A DNA stretch of 58,811 nucleotides from Ameyamaea chiangmaiensis (GCF_013376175.1 NZ_JABXXR010000006.1:1-58811), one strand, 5' to 3'. Positions 45,365 through 53,856 are shown, counted from the first letter of the stretch. Translations and numbers: made by a program. Notes: generated by a model not told the origin, from the letters alone.

Positions 45365-45389
45365 TCAAATTACACCGTACAAAATTATA

Positions 45390-45842
45390 TCAAATACGAA
45401 GAAATGATTTCTTCGCTTTCTCATAATCGCTCGTCGGAATCCGACGAACATCCTCGTCGCATCCGCCCATAGGTTGTGGCGCCAAACCACTCACCGTATC
45501 CATGATGCCGCCGCCTCTTGCGCGTCCTATATCAAACAGATAGGGCTTGCTCTGACGAAGGCGTTCAATTCTCTCATCCAGTATGTCGTCCGGGATATCG
45601 ACCTGGAGTTCCGTCTCTTCAAATTCGACGAGCTTTTCAAGATCAAGCGCGTCAAGCGCCCCGAACTTGATCGCGCACAGATGAATGCGTGCGCGCCGCC
45701 GCTCCTCTCGCTGCGCCTGTTCGCCTTGCAACAAACGCACACGTGTCGACTCTAATTCCGACACGACGTCAGCCAGACGCGCCCGCAAGGCATCAACCTC
45801 ACTCGCATCTCCGGCACTCACCGCAGCAGTTTCATCCGTCAT
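45390..45842 (-). CDS. Putative capsid scaffolding protein
   Basis: 150 residues. Residues ~15-60 are a clear coiled coil (VDALRARLADVVSELESTRV and on), followed by a charged helical part and a C-terminus with TSDYEKAKKSFLRI. Acidic, helical, and between the portal and capsid genes: this is the usual make-up and place of phage scaffold proteins. No protease motif is seen. It stops 26 nt before the capsid gene. Confidence 0.6.
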   Translation of the reverse strand: MTDETAAVSAGDASEVDALRARLADVVSELESTRVRLLQGEQAQREERRRARIHLCAIKFGALDALDLEKLVEFEETELQVDIPDDILDERIERLRQSKPYLFDIGRARGGGIMDTVSGLAPQPMGGCDEDVRRIPTSDYEKAKKSFLRI

Positions 45843-45892
45843 ATTTCAGTCCAGACCTTAGTTTCAATACGTAATTTTCTGCTATTAATATT

Positions 45893-47287
45893 TCAGAAAT
45901 CACGGATACGATGCCCGGCTATATTAACCGCGCCCATAAAGATATGCGCAGCGTCGCCAGCATCCATGAAACCGCCCTGAATAGCAGTCTGAAGACTTGC
46001 CGATAACTGCTGTAACTCTCCCTCTCCCGGAGGATACCAAGGCGGCCAGCGCAACCCCAACCCCAAAGGCTCCATGCCGATAACCGCTCCACTGGACAGC
46101 ACCAGTCCGCCGGATAAGCGCTTCGAAAATTCACACGCCATCCTGTAAATCTGAACCAGGCCACCACGACCATATGAGTGACGCAATCGCTCGGCGATCC
46201 AGATCAAAGGCTGGTTCAACCGCTCCATGGCCTTTCCCGATACCTGACTCGTCAGATGATCCGCATGTGCGCGACTTCCGTGCAACTGCTCCAGGACGAG
46301 AGCCCGCAATTCCCGGTAATGGTTGAGTACAGCGTTGGCGGAATTACCGTTTATTTCGAGAAGCTTTGCGTCCCCCTCTGGAGGCAGCGTAAGAGCAGAC
46401 ACCACACCTCCCTCGCGCGCCACAGGATCACGGTTTATCCCGCCTGTTTTTAAAACTAGAGTCGGATCCGAACTGTATTTCAGTCCACGTCCCGCTTGTG
46501 ACAGAAGATAATCAGCCTCAATCACAGTATCAATTGCGCGCTCAAACGTACACTCGCCGTCAGGCCTATCCGTCGAATTTGCAGCTGCCAGATTACGAAT
46601 CCAGACAATCGGAACAAACCCAAAGTCATGAATGATCGTATGTACGCGGTCTACATTCGCCCCCTCGGAACTACCGACTTTACAAGGTTCGTAGACGATG
46701 CAACAGCTTCGGTCCCAAACACGATGCCACACAAAGCGTGTTGCAAGATCGTCATCAGAAACGCTGAACCCGCGGTCGCGCAGCGCCTGCCCCGCAACGA
46801 TAAATCTTTCCGACACCCGCAGCAGATCACCATCGACTTCGTCCCAGACCGGATCAAGCAGGCTCGTATCCAGAAGACGAAGGCGCGGCTTACCACTCTC
46901 AATCTCAAAGAGAATCGCGGTTGATCCAATGGATCCTCGGATAGCCGCTTCTGTCATCAACGCCGCCAGATTAGTATCCGAAGCAAAAATCCTCAGCGCC
47001 GTTGTAATCTCATGGTCATCCGAAACGACATCGGGCCAATGGCAGTCACCAAAAAGAAGCGCCACCGAATCCTCGACCACTCCACGACACAGGTTTGTGC
47101 GCACCGCAGGCCGTCGACAGCGGAGGGGAATGTATTCGCCTGCCTCAGTCCTCTCCTTGGAAAAGGGATACCTCAGACCATCATAATGGTGTCCATCGAG
47201 AACTTTTTTAAGACTACTTAGTCGCCTCCTCCGGGGCGATGCGATCGCGTCAAATGCATATGTCTCTCGTAGTGCCTGCCAATCCAT
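45893..47287 (-). CDS. Phage portal protein
   Basis: 464 residues with the make-up of portal proteins: a helical opening (ALRETYAFDAIASPRRRRLS), CRGVVEDSVALLFGDCHWPD near residue 67, the IWIRNLAAANST turn near 225 and SGKAMERLNQPLIWIAERLR near 345. It should form the dodecameric DNA-entry ring at one capsid vertex. AAGAGG lies 6 nt before ATG. It starts 8 nt after the large terminase stop. Confidence 0.8.
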   Translation of the reverse strand: MDWQALRETYAFDAIASPRRRRLSSLKKVLDGHHYDGLRYPFSKERTEAGEYIPLRCRRPAVRTNLCRGVVEDSVALLFGDCHWPDVVSDDHEITTALRIFASDTNLAALMTEAAIRGSIGSTAILFEIESGKPRLRLLDTSLLDPVWDEVDGDLLRVSERFIVAGQALRDRGFSVSDDDLATRFVWHRVWDRSCCIVYEPCKVGSSEGANVDRVHTIIHDFGFVPIVWIRNLAAANSTDRPDGECTFERAIDTVIEADYLLSQAGRGLKYSSDPTLVLKTGGINRDPVAREGGVVSALTLPPEGDAKLLEINGNSANAVLNHYRELRALVLEQLHGSRAHADHLTSQVSGKAMERLNQPLIWIAERLRHSYGRGGLVQIYRMACEFSKRLSGGLVLSSGAVIGMEPLGLGLRWPPWYPPGEGELQQLSASLQTAIQGGFMDAGDAAHIFMGAVNIAGHRIRDF

Positions 47288-47295
47288 CGTACCTC

Positions 47296-48612
47296 TTATC
47301 GTTCAAATGAAAGAGGCGCAGGTATCCACTGCGCCTTCCCCTGCTGGGGATCCAGAAGCGCCAGTTCCGTTATTCCCCACACAAGGGCGTCTGCTCGGTC
47401 CGGAGATTTTACTCCTCGGTATCCCCCAGACGAAAATAGAGAAAGCTGCTCCTCCAGCTCTTGGAACCTGCCATGGTGATAGACCTTCTTACGCTCATAG
47501 AGAGCCGCCACGGGCTCGGCACGAGCTACCTTGCCCCGCGACGCACTCACCAGCTTCAAAGGTGCGTTACTATCAACGGCCCGGATATTGGCTTCCACCA
47601 GTGCTCCGCCGAAGTTCTTTTCAGCGACGATCAGATCCGCGCGCCACCGTCTTACGGCAGCAAGAACCTCAAGAGCCCACTTAGCCGGCGTTTCTCGTAG
47701 CGAGCAATCTTCCAGCACATGAAGATTCTTATGCATGTCGATGCCGCATACGACGATGCCGATTTCATCCGATCTATAATCGTCAGGGCCCGACGCTCCC
47801 GAAGGATCAACAGATATGATAATCCTTTGCATGTTCGATCGAATAGCATCCAGAGATTCGCGATCGATCGATCTTTGTCTTTGGATGCTATCAATCTTCC
47901 ACAATGCCCCCTGGACACAAGACGAATACTCGCCCCTTAGGAATCGAGCTTTCTCGCGTTCAGGCAGACTGTTCAAATGATCGAAGTAATCCCCAGGAAT
48001 ATTATCTCTATTACTGTTTGGGTTTATCTGCATTGAGGCATATAGACCCCGGTTTTCGAGTGGCTGTCCACTGTCAGGCTCTTCCCCGTTTTCAAAGAGA
48101 CGATAGAGCCAGTGCGACATGGACGGTGGGTTCGCGTCGATATATTCCTTTCGCATCAGAGACGAATTTTCTGACAAACGAGTTAGAAGCATATTTCTGG
48201 ATCGGTACGAGATCTGACTGGCTTCATTAAGGTAAATCGTTGAAAACTCGTGCCCGAGAACTTTTTCGGTCCGGTCGTGTTGGTCGAGTCCGCCAAAGAG
48301 AAGCGTCGACCCGTTCCCTAGCCGAATGATCGAGTCTTGCCTGTAAAGAGTGTAAGGAACAGCGGGAAAGCATAATCTCATCATCTCCGGGAAACTCTCG
48401 CTGAGCAGCGTCGCCCGCGCCGCCGAAAGAGTGTGACGAAAAATGCCATGCTTTGTCTGACTGCAACGCAATGCTCTGATGACGATTGCCCTCAGCAAAA
48501 CCAGAGTCTTACCCGATCGGGATCCACCGCGAAGAAAGATATGGCGGGCAGGACCTGAAAGTAGTCGAACCGCGTCCTTCTGCCCCTCGTTGAGACTAAA
48601 GTTCGCCTTCAT
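47296..48612 (-). CDS. Terminase large subunit
   Basis: 438 residues. Walker A GGSRSGKT at residues 29-36, Walker B TIYLNEA near 125-131 with the catalytic Glu, and the nuclease-domain opening IISVDPSGASGPDDYRSDEI near residue 248 with its metal-binding Asp. It translocates DNA into the procapsid and cuts it. The last bases of the small subunit gene overlap its start by 17 nt. The protein appears complete, so packaging could still work. Confidence 0.92.
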   Translation of the reverse strand: MKANFSLNEGQKDAVRLLSGPARHIFLRGGSRSGKTLVLLRAIVIRALRCSQTKHGIFRHTLSAARATLLSESFPEMMRLCFPAVPYTLYRQDSIIRLGNGSTLLFGGLDQHDRTEKVLGHEFSTIYLNEASQISYRSRNMLLTRLSENSSLMRKEYIDANPPSMSHWLYRLFENGEEPDSGQPLENRGLYASMQINPNSNRDNIPGDYFDHLNSLPEREKARFLRGEYSSCVQGALWKIDSIQRQRSIDRESLDAIRSNMQRIIISVDPSGASGPDDYRSDEIGIVVCGIDMHKNLHVLEDCSLRETPAKWALEVLAAVRRWRADLIVAEKNFGGALVEANIRAVDSNAPLKLVSASRGKVARAEPVAALYERKKVYHHGRFQELEEQLSLFSSGGYRGVKSPDRADALVWGITELALLDPQQGKAQWIPAPLSFER

Positions 48613-49039
48613 CAGCCGAAATCACAACCGTAATCTCTGAAGCCCCATGACCATACTCCTTATCTTTCTTCTCCCGTGATGAACGCAGCAAGTAAATCAA
48701 AAGAGCATCACTATATTTTTTCTTTAATATTGGCTTCCCACTTAGTGGATCCGTGACCACCTTGCCACCATAGACCACAGGCTCATCATAACCGTCTGTC
48801 GCCCGCTTCCGCGCCTCTTCCTCCAGAAGATCAATTGATGCCTCTTGCGCTAATCTCCACAGCCTCTGAAACTCATCGTCTTCGGAGCGGAGTTTATAAA
48901 AACTGGATCGACTCAGCCCGACGCACCGCGCGGCCTCGGAGATATTTCCCGTCTCCGACAAGACACTCAAAAATTTTTCTCGTTTACGCTTAGATATATT
49001 GCACACGCGCCCCGCGCCTATACTTCCGGCACCACACAA
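48596..49039 (-). CDS. Terminase small subunit-like DNA-binding protein
   Basis: 147 residues from TTG 49039 (a GTG about 12 codons later is a likely alternative). KREKFLSVLSETGNISEAAR and then VGLSRSSFYKLRSEDDEF form a helix-turn-helix typical of small terminases, with a helical EEEARKRATDGYDEPVVYGG region after it. It would recognise the packaging site. It overlaps the large subunit gene by 17 nt. Confidence 0.82.
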   Translation of the reverse strand: MCGAGSIGAGRVCNISKRKREKFLSVLSETGNISEAARCVGLSRSSFYKLRSEDDEFQRLWRLAQEASIDLLEEEARKRATDGYDEPVVYGGKVVTDPLSGKPILKKKYSDALLIYLLRSSREKKDKEYGHGASEITVVISADEGEL

Positions 49040-49060
49040 AGGCGGAATTGCGTAGGAAGC

Positions 49061-49438
49061 CTACTCTATGACCCTATTTTCCGATTTAAACGATACGATA
49101 TGACGTCGCATCGTAATCTCGCACGTACGTCGTGATTGTTCACGCAAAACCGCTGCACGAAGACGCTCGACAAGACCTAACGAAACATCCCCAACATATT
49201 GAAGGCCCTTGATGTCTCTTACCGCAGGGATACAGCGAACTTTTACGTCGATTTTCTTGAGATTGGCGTTCACCAGTTCACACCAGGCTGGCTCGACATC
49301 AGCGCGATGCCTAGTCTCGTCAAGGGAAACCAAAGGGCACAGGACACACTGCTCAGCCGAAGTTTCGAGTATCACCGAGTATCGGGCGCGAGTGGCCACG
49401 ATTGCACCCGGCTTCAACACACCCCGTGTGGACACCAC
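49061..49438 (-). CDS. Small protein, possibly MazF/PemK-like, at the head of the late genes
   Basis: 125 residues from GTG 49438, chosen because GGAG (49449-49446) lies 7 nt upstream. The frame also opens at TTG 49519, but that would translate through the terminator hairpin. LKPGAIVATRARYSVILETS, then VLCPLVSLDETR and KVRCIPAVRDIKGLQYVGDV with LVERLRAAVL vaguely follow the strand order of the MazF/PemK fold. This is weak; no partner antitoxin is adjacent. It lies 21 nt upstream of the small terminase gene. Confidence 0.45.
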   Translation of the reverse strand: MVSTRGVLKPGAIVATRARYSVILETSAEQCVLCPLVSLDETRHRADVEPAWCELVNANLKKIDVKVRCIPAVRDIKGLQYVGDVSLGLVERLRAAVLREQSRRTCEITMRRHIVSFKSENRVIE

Positions 49439-49449
49439 GACATTTCTCC

Positions 49450-49484
49450 AAAAAAAAGCCACACCGTCAAACGGTGTGGCTTTT
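49450..49484 (-). terminator. Strong intrinsic terminator abutting the next gene's Shine-Dalgarno
   Basis: On the minus strand GCCACACCGT (49480-49471), loop TTG and ACGGTGTGGC (49467-49458) form a perfect 10-bp stem followed by eight T (49457-49450). It lies 26 nt after the DUF6456-like stop. The very next bases are GGAG, the ribosome site of the following gene. A T4 run on the plus side could terminate that strand too. Confidence 0.92.
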
Positions 49485-49506
49485 ATAAATTTCTCAGTAT
49501 GGTGTT

Positions 49507-50088
49507 TTACATACAGCAACCGCGCGCGTCAGGCAAGTTTTTTCCGGGCGCCGTCCGATTTTTTTGGGCATCGTAATAGGACGACAGCTGCTCGAGAATA
49601 AGCCCGCACTGAGCGGAGACCTTCATCCTCGCGCGCGCTTCGGAGATATTGGGAAAGAGAACCTTTGCCATTGCAGAGAACGATTTTTCCTGAACTAGAA
49701 GCATTTCAAGCCGAACATGTGCGCACAAACCGAGACAGGCACGAATCTCAGACACACGGGCTGCAGCCTTACCGCGACTGAGCATCCATGTATGAACGTC
49801 CCCTTTTTCATAAGCCTGTTTCTGACTTTGTTTATCCATAGTGCCAAATCGGGCATACAGAAAATCCCTAAGCCAACGCTCCGCCGCGCCCCGTTCTGAA
49901 TCTCCGATATCACCGGCGTCATACAGGGCGTTCAGCGTCGATATCACACGTATCAGACCATCCTTCGTCACCAGGTCGGAATGAGATCGACGTTCTACCG
50001 TAGGCAACATATCCAAGTCGGGAACCAGGACTTTTCTTCGAGTAACATCGGCAATATTAGCGATGCAAGTCATGACCTCAGTTCTCAC
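49507..50088 (-). CDS. Phage-associated helical protein, possibly DUF6456-like; candidate late regulator
   Basis: 193 residues from GTG 50088 (ATG 50073 is an alternative with GAGG very close). VISTLNALYDAGDIGDSERG then AAERWLRDFLYARFG in the first half, and VRLEMLLVQEKSFSAMAKVL ... ILEQLSSYYD in the second, resemble the two halves of DUF6456-type proteins of alphaproteobacterial phages; the second half looks like a helix-turn-helix. It is the promoter-proximal gene of the cassette and is followed by its own strong terminator. A role as transcription or antitermination factor is inference. Confidence 0.5.
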   Translation of the reverse strand: MRTEVMTCIANIADVTRRKVLVPDLDMLPTVERRSHSDLVTKDGLIRVISTLNALYDAGDIGDSERGAAERWLRDFLYARFGTMDKQSQKQAYEKGDVHTWMLSRGKAAARVSEIRACLGLCAHVRLEMLLVQEKSFSAMAKVLFPNISEARARMKVSAQCGLILEQLSSYYDAQKNRTAPGKNLPDARGCCM

Positions 50089-50190
50089 TATAATAAAGTA
50101 TTAAAATATTTGTGTATATAAAATAAAATTCTAATTTTAAAATATTTGCAGTGTGTTTATAAAAATCAGTACTGATTCGGTTCTTTTTCC
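50089..50190 (-). promoter_or_regulatory. AT-rich promoter/operator region of the phage cassette
   Basis: The most AT-rich stretch of the window. TTAAAATATTTG occurs twice in direct orientation (50101-50112 and 50137-50148, 36 bp apart). A perfect 14-nt palindrome, AATCAGTACTGATT, lies at 50164-50177. On the minus strand TATTATAGT just before the first gene could be the -10 box. It is the only visible control region for the whole minus-strand cassette. Confidence 0.6.
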
Positions 50191-50754
50191 TTACTGCCAT
50201 GCTCATGGCAAAACGCCATTACGTCAATCAGCTTTCAGCCTCAACCCTTTTTGAAACCCGATAAGACTGAAATCTAAGCCGCCTCAGGACTGTCCGTGCC
50301 GTGGCGCGGAAATGAGGGTTCCGTCAACGGCGCGCACCACGCACACGTCTTACCTCAGTGGTCATTGCGTATGAGATACAGAAAGAGCCCTCAGCATTTT
50401 CACGAGCACCGGGGCAAACCGTGTCACGGCGCGCGACAACTTCGCCGAACCCGTCGCGACACCTCTTATAGGACTTGGAAAGCGAACGGGTTGCGTGACG
50501 GCACGAAATGTTTGCTCCGAGCAATGCAACCGTATTCTATGCACGACGTTACGCATGCCGCGCGCGCGGATCAAGTGTCCGTTAAAAAAAATTACCCGGC
50601 TCGACAAACCCTCGCCGCCGGCCAGCGGATCTACCCTGCGTTCAGGCACTCACGGCCCGGCCTTCCCTCTTGCCCACGCCGCGCCTCTCGTGCGAACAAC
50701 GACCCACCGGGATATCATTCGCAGATTGTACGAACGCACGGGAGCACTTGCCCT
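50191..50754 (+). other. Spacer between the phage cassette and gmk, no gene seen
   Basis: About 560 nt. A 7-bp hairpin, TGCCATG-CT-CATGGCA, lies at 50195-50210. A plus-strand frame is open from 50296 into gmk, but its translation is Arg/His/Pro-rich with no family likeness. The gmk promoter and the right edge of the phage cassette should lie here; I found no att-like direct repeat with the 31.2-kb edge. Confidence 0.4.
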
Positions 50755-51399
50755 ATGGCCCCTCACTCATCGCCGGCCATACGGCGCCGCGGCGTTTGCT
50801 TCGTCCTGTCGGCGCCATCGGGTGCAGGAAAATCGACCATAGCCAACGCCCTGCGGGCGTCCGAGCCCGATCTCCGGCACTCCGTTTCGGTCACGACCCG
50901 GCAACCCCGTCCCGGCGAACATGAGGGCGTGCATTATTATTTTCGGACGATGGAAGATTTTCAATCCATGTCAAAGAGCGGCGACCTTCTGGAGGGCGCC
51001 ATTGTCTTCGGCCGAGGGTACGGGACACCACGCGCACCCGTCGAGGCAGCGCTCAAAAGCGGCCTCGACATGATTTTCGACATCGACTGGCAGGGACACC
51101 GCCAGCTTCGTGCCGCCCTCCCCACGGACGTCGTCAGCCTCTTCGTGCTTCCCCCATCGCTTCAGGAACTGGAACACCGACTCCACAAGCGTGCCTCTGA
51201 CAACCAGGACGAAATAGACCGCCGGATGAAGGCCGCCCGCGACGAAATCTCCCATTGGCAGGAATTCGACCACGTCATCATCAACGCTGACTTGGATCGC
51301 GCAATTGCCGACGCCCGCGCCATCCTTACCGCCGCCCGGCTTCAGACCCGACGCCAGACCGGTCTCCCTTCTGTGGTCGCGTCATTCGGCGCCCCCTGA
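50755..51399 (+). CDS. gmk: Guanylate kinase
   Basis: 214 residues from ATG 50755 (GGAG 10 nt upstream). P-loop SAPSGAGKST at residues 19-28, the GMP-binding SVSVTTRQPRPGEHEGVHYY near 50-69, and DIDWQGHRQLRAAL near 105. It phosphorylates GMP to GDP. The usual FGxxYGT loop reads FGRGYGTPRAPVE here, as expected. An upstream extension of 153 codons is open but not credible. It stands between the phage cassette and oprB. Confidence 0.95.
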   Translation: MAPHSSPAIRRRGVCFVLSAPSGAGKSTIANALRASEPDLRHSVSVTTRQPRPGEHEGVHYYFRTMEDFQSMSKSGDLLEGAIVFGRGYGTPRAPVEAALKSGLDMIFDIDWQGHRQLRAALPTDVVSLFVLPPSLQELEHRLHKRASDNQDEIDRRMKAARDEISHWQEFDHVIINADLDRAIADARAILTAARLQTRRQTGLPSVVASFGAP

Positions 51400-51459
51400 A
51401 GCCCTGCCAACAACCCGGCACCAGATCTCCCCCCTTGCCTGAAATCAGTCACACAATGA

Positions 51460-51502
51460 CGAAGGGCGACCACCGACGTTCACGTCGACGGCCGCCCCTT
51501 CG
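51460..51502. terminator. Compound hairpin between convergent gmk and oprB
   Basis: CGAAGGG (51460-51466) pairs with CCCTTCG (51496-51502), and an inner CGACGT/ACGTCG (51474-51479 with 51482-51487) can extend it. There is no strong T tract, so it may be only a weak bidirectional terminator. Confidence 0.4.
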
Positions 51503-51541
51503 CAATTCAGACGATTTTACGCACGTCCGAAACTTGCGGTA

Positions 51542-53002
51542 TCAAAACAGTTCGAAGTGCGACCACACGCCCAATACCGCTGTATCGCGCAGCACGCGTT
51601 GTGCGCCAGGATGGAAGTAGTACTGAAAATCCGGCGAAACCGTAATACCCCGATAAACATGGATTTGATAATTCGCTTCCAGGACCATGCCGTAGCTCTG
51701 AGGCCCGTAAGACCCGTTTAGCAAGGAACCCGGCAGAACCCCCTGCATCAGCTGCAATTCCTGAGTGCGCGCAGCTTGCCCGGACACACGCGTGTAGGCG
51801 AAATTCAGCCCCGCGCCGTCCTTCGGACGGGCTGCCCAGAAGCCCCGCGCCAGAACACCAGCCTGGTACTGCTGCGACCGCATCGACGACCGCTCACTAT
51901 TGTAATACATGCCGCCAAGGAACGTAACGCCAGCATCTGGCGTGCCTTTGTCAAAATGATAAAGCATCTGATCGACAAGTAGCCACGCTGCGTTCGCGCC
52001 ATGATCTTTACGCGGCGTCAGTCCCGTCAGGGCATAGGGCCGGCCGTTACCATCGTAATAATTATCACTGTGATCGATTGTGTCGCGGGCATAGCCCAGC
52101 TTGTAATGGCCGGGCAGTGTCCCATGCCCAAACACCGGTTCCCAGCCAATTTCTACCGGGATCGATTCACCGTTGATGTCCGCGCCGTTCAACTTGAAAC
52201 CAGTCCGATACTGCTTCACGCCATAGATTCCAGCCTGACTGAAATACACACCCGTCTGAATATAGGTATGCGTCGTAGGCCGAAGCCGAAAACGTGCCGC
52301 CCACACCGCATCCGGATAAGACGAATGCGCCGTGTTGTCAGATGCCGCCTTCGGGTTTCCGCAGAACGCGTTATTCATATAGTTACAGTACAGCGGGTTC
52401 GACGAGAAATCGTTCAGGAAGGGAATACGACCCGCCGCCACGTCAAATCGGCCATGGCCAAACGTCTCTTCACCATAGCCATAGACAAAGTGGACAGCCA
52501 CGTTGCCACCCGCGCCGTAGATTTCCTGGCTTGGGTTGACATTGTCACCGAACATGCGACTCGCCGGGATACCGTAACGTCCCACGACCAGCGCGTGCGT
52601 ACTGAACCCGCGAATGCCCGCCAGACGCTCCCAATCGATATCATTTTCGAAAGCATACTGGCCCGCACTCGAACTCCCCTTCCGCAATCCATAAGAATGC
52701 GTCACAGGACCTACAATACCAGCGAACTCGTTTCGGTTGTCCAAAAGGAACGCCACGCCGCGGTCACGCAGCCATGTATTCCAGCCAAACGGATCCTCCC
52801 ACACAGCCTCCGGATGAGGTAGCGGAGGAACCGAACTCTCCCCAAAAGCTTTAGTATTCAGGGGCGTATTGACACGAACACTGGGATTAAGCGACGTCTG
52901 CGCCGACGCCACACCCGACATCGCCACGCATGCGATCCCCGCATACAAAAAAGACTTCACTGCCAGCACGTTGCTGTGCGTGTTATGTGTTCTCATGCTC
53001 AT
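51542..53002 (-). CDS. OprB-family carbohydrate-selective porin
   Basis: 486 residues with a signal peptide (~1-34, cleavage after ASA). WEDPFGWNTWLRDRGVAFLL near residue 68 is the OprB opening. Strand-rich text follows, with FEVAAGRIPFLNDFSSNPLY-like AGRIPFLNDFSSNPLYCNY near 190 and the C-terminal strand LRDTAVLGVWSHFELF ending in Phe, as outer-membrane barrels do. It lets sugars or polyols through the outer membrane, fitting the oxidative sugar metabolism of acetic acid bacteria. Start ATG 53002 has a weak ribosome site; a second ATG is two codons downstream. Confidence 0.88.
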   Translation of the reverse strand: MSMRTHNTHSNVLAVKSFLYAGIACVAMSGVASAQTSLNPSVRVNTPLNTKAFGESSVPPLPHPEAVWEDPFGWNTWLRDRGVAFLLDNRNEFAGIVGPVTHSYGLRKGSSSAGQYAFENDIDWERLAGIRGFSTHALVVGRYGIPASRMFGDNVNPSQEIYGAGGNVAVHFVYGYGEETFGHGRFDVAAGRIPFLNDFSSNPLYCNYMNNAFCGNPKAASDNTAHSSYPDAVWAARFRLRPTTHTYIQTGVYFSQAGIYGVKQYRTGFKLNGADINGESIPVEIGWEPVFGHGTLPGHYKLGYARDTIDHSDNYYDGNGRPYALTGLTPRKDHGANAAWLLVDQMLYHFDKGTPDAGVTFLGGMYYNSERSSMRSQQYQAGVLARGFWAARPKDGAGLNFAYTRVSGQAARTQELQLMQGVLPGSLLNGSYGPQSYGMVLEANYQIHVYRGITVSPDFQYYFHPGAQRVLRDTAVLGVWSHFELF

Positions 53003-53328
53003 CGTTCTTATTGACTTTATTGTTGGAGCATAAAACCAGAACCCATCTACAAAGGTAGAGAGCCGGTCGATATTTTCTAATCTACTTTAATAAAGTCAGA
53101 TCATGTGTACTGACTAAACCAGCAGCCTATCATACGCATCGTCATACCTTATTTTTTCTTGTTGTGGTCTGTCGACTGCCGCGCTTCGTCCGGAACCTCG
53201 CCCGTCTCTCATCGCGTCGGTATTCTCTTTTTAAATGATATTTAATCCACACATAAACACGAATCTGAGAGCGAACTCAACATCTTGGAGGAGCGTGCCA
53301 TTTTGGCATCACCCCCCCTTTGAAGCGT
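53003..53328 (-). promoter_or_regulatory. AT-rich upstream region of oprB
   Basis: 326 nt between the oprB start and the ppa stop. A/T-rich around 53085-53165 and 53225-53260, as promoters of highly expressed porins often are, but I cannot place -10/-35 boxes with confidence. A TGCCA-TTT-TGGCA hairpin lies at 53296-53308, after the ppa stop. No gene is seen. Confidence 0.4.
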
Positions 53329-53856
53329 TCAGCCCTTGGTCGCGGCCGCCAGCGCCTCGGTAATCACCTGGCCAGCTTCGTCCTTGCCGGCCCAGCCCGT
53401 GACCTTCACCCACTTGCCCTTCTCAAGGTCCTTGTAATGGGTGAAAAAATGCTCGATGGCCTGCACCGTGATCTGCGGCAGATCAGCGATCGCCTGCACC
53501 GTCGAGAACTGAGGATGGATCTTATCGTGCGGCACGCAGATGATTTTCTCGTCCTGCCCGCTTTCATCCTCCATCTTCAGCATCCCGATCGGGCGACACC
53601 GAATCACCGCGCCCGGCACGATCGGCCCGGGCGCCAGAACCAGCGCATCCGCAGGATCGCCGTCCGCGGCCAGCGTGCCCGGGATGAACCCATACGCTGC
53701 CGGATAAGCCATCGGCGTGAACACGAAGCGATCGACGACCAGTGCTCCGCTGTCCTTGTCCACCTCATACTTCACCGATGACCCCTCAGGGATCTCGACC
53801 ACAACATTGATGTCGAACGGCACGTCCTTGCCGGGAGAAATCTTCGAGACGTCCAT
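53329..53856 (-). CDS. ppa: Inorganic pyrophosphatase
   Basis: 175 residues, the length of bacterial family I enzymes. VVVEIPEGSSVKYEVDKDSG near residue 20, then FTPMAYPAAYGFIPGTLAAD near 47 and DGDPADALVLAP (~65) carrying the family signature Asp residues. It hydrolyses pyrophosphate to drive biosynthesis. AAGGAG lies upstream of ATG. It is divergent from the tRNA gene. Confidence 0.97.
   Translation of the reverse strand: MDVSKISPGKDVPFDINVVVEIPEGSSVKYEVDKDSGALVVDRFVFTPMAYPAAYGFIPGTLAADGDPADALVLAPGPIVPGAVIRCRPIGMLKMEDESGQDEKIICVPHDKIHPQFSTVQAIADLPQITVQAIEHFFTHYKDLEKGKWVKVTGWAGKDEAGQVITEALAAATKG

Larger units (their letters stand above)
31205..50190 (-). mobile_element. Contractile-tailed prophage-like morphogenesis cassette (~19 kb), no integrase or lysis genes seen
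   Basis: About 25 genes all on the minus strand, tightly packed with many start/stop overlaps. They are ordered terminase, portal, scaffold, capsid, neck, sheath, tube, tail chaperone, tape-measure position, baseplate and fibre, as in P2/Mu-like myoviruses. The DNA is visibly less GC-rich than its flanks. I find no integrase, transposase, repressor, replication, holin or endolysin gene, and no att repeat at the edges. The cassette lies between a mannitol dehydrogenase gene and gmk. All major ORFs are intact. It may be a defective prophage, a helper-dependent element or a domesticated gene-transfer-agent-like locus. Confidence 0.88.

Noticed and set aside
49439-49519. TTG-started N-terminal extension of the MazF-like gene
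   Set aside because: It would overlap the preceding stop and translate through the terminator hairpin; GTG 49438 has a proper GGAG.
50296-50754. N-terminal extension of gmk
   Set aside because: Open frame but Arg/His/Pro-rich and absent from guanylate kinases; ATG 50755 gives the normal family length.
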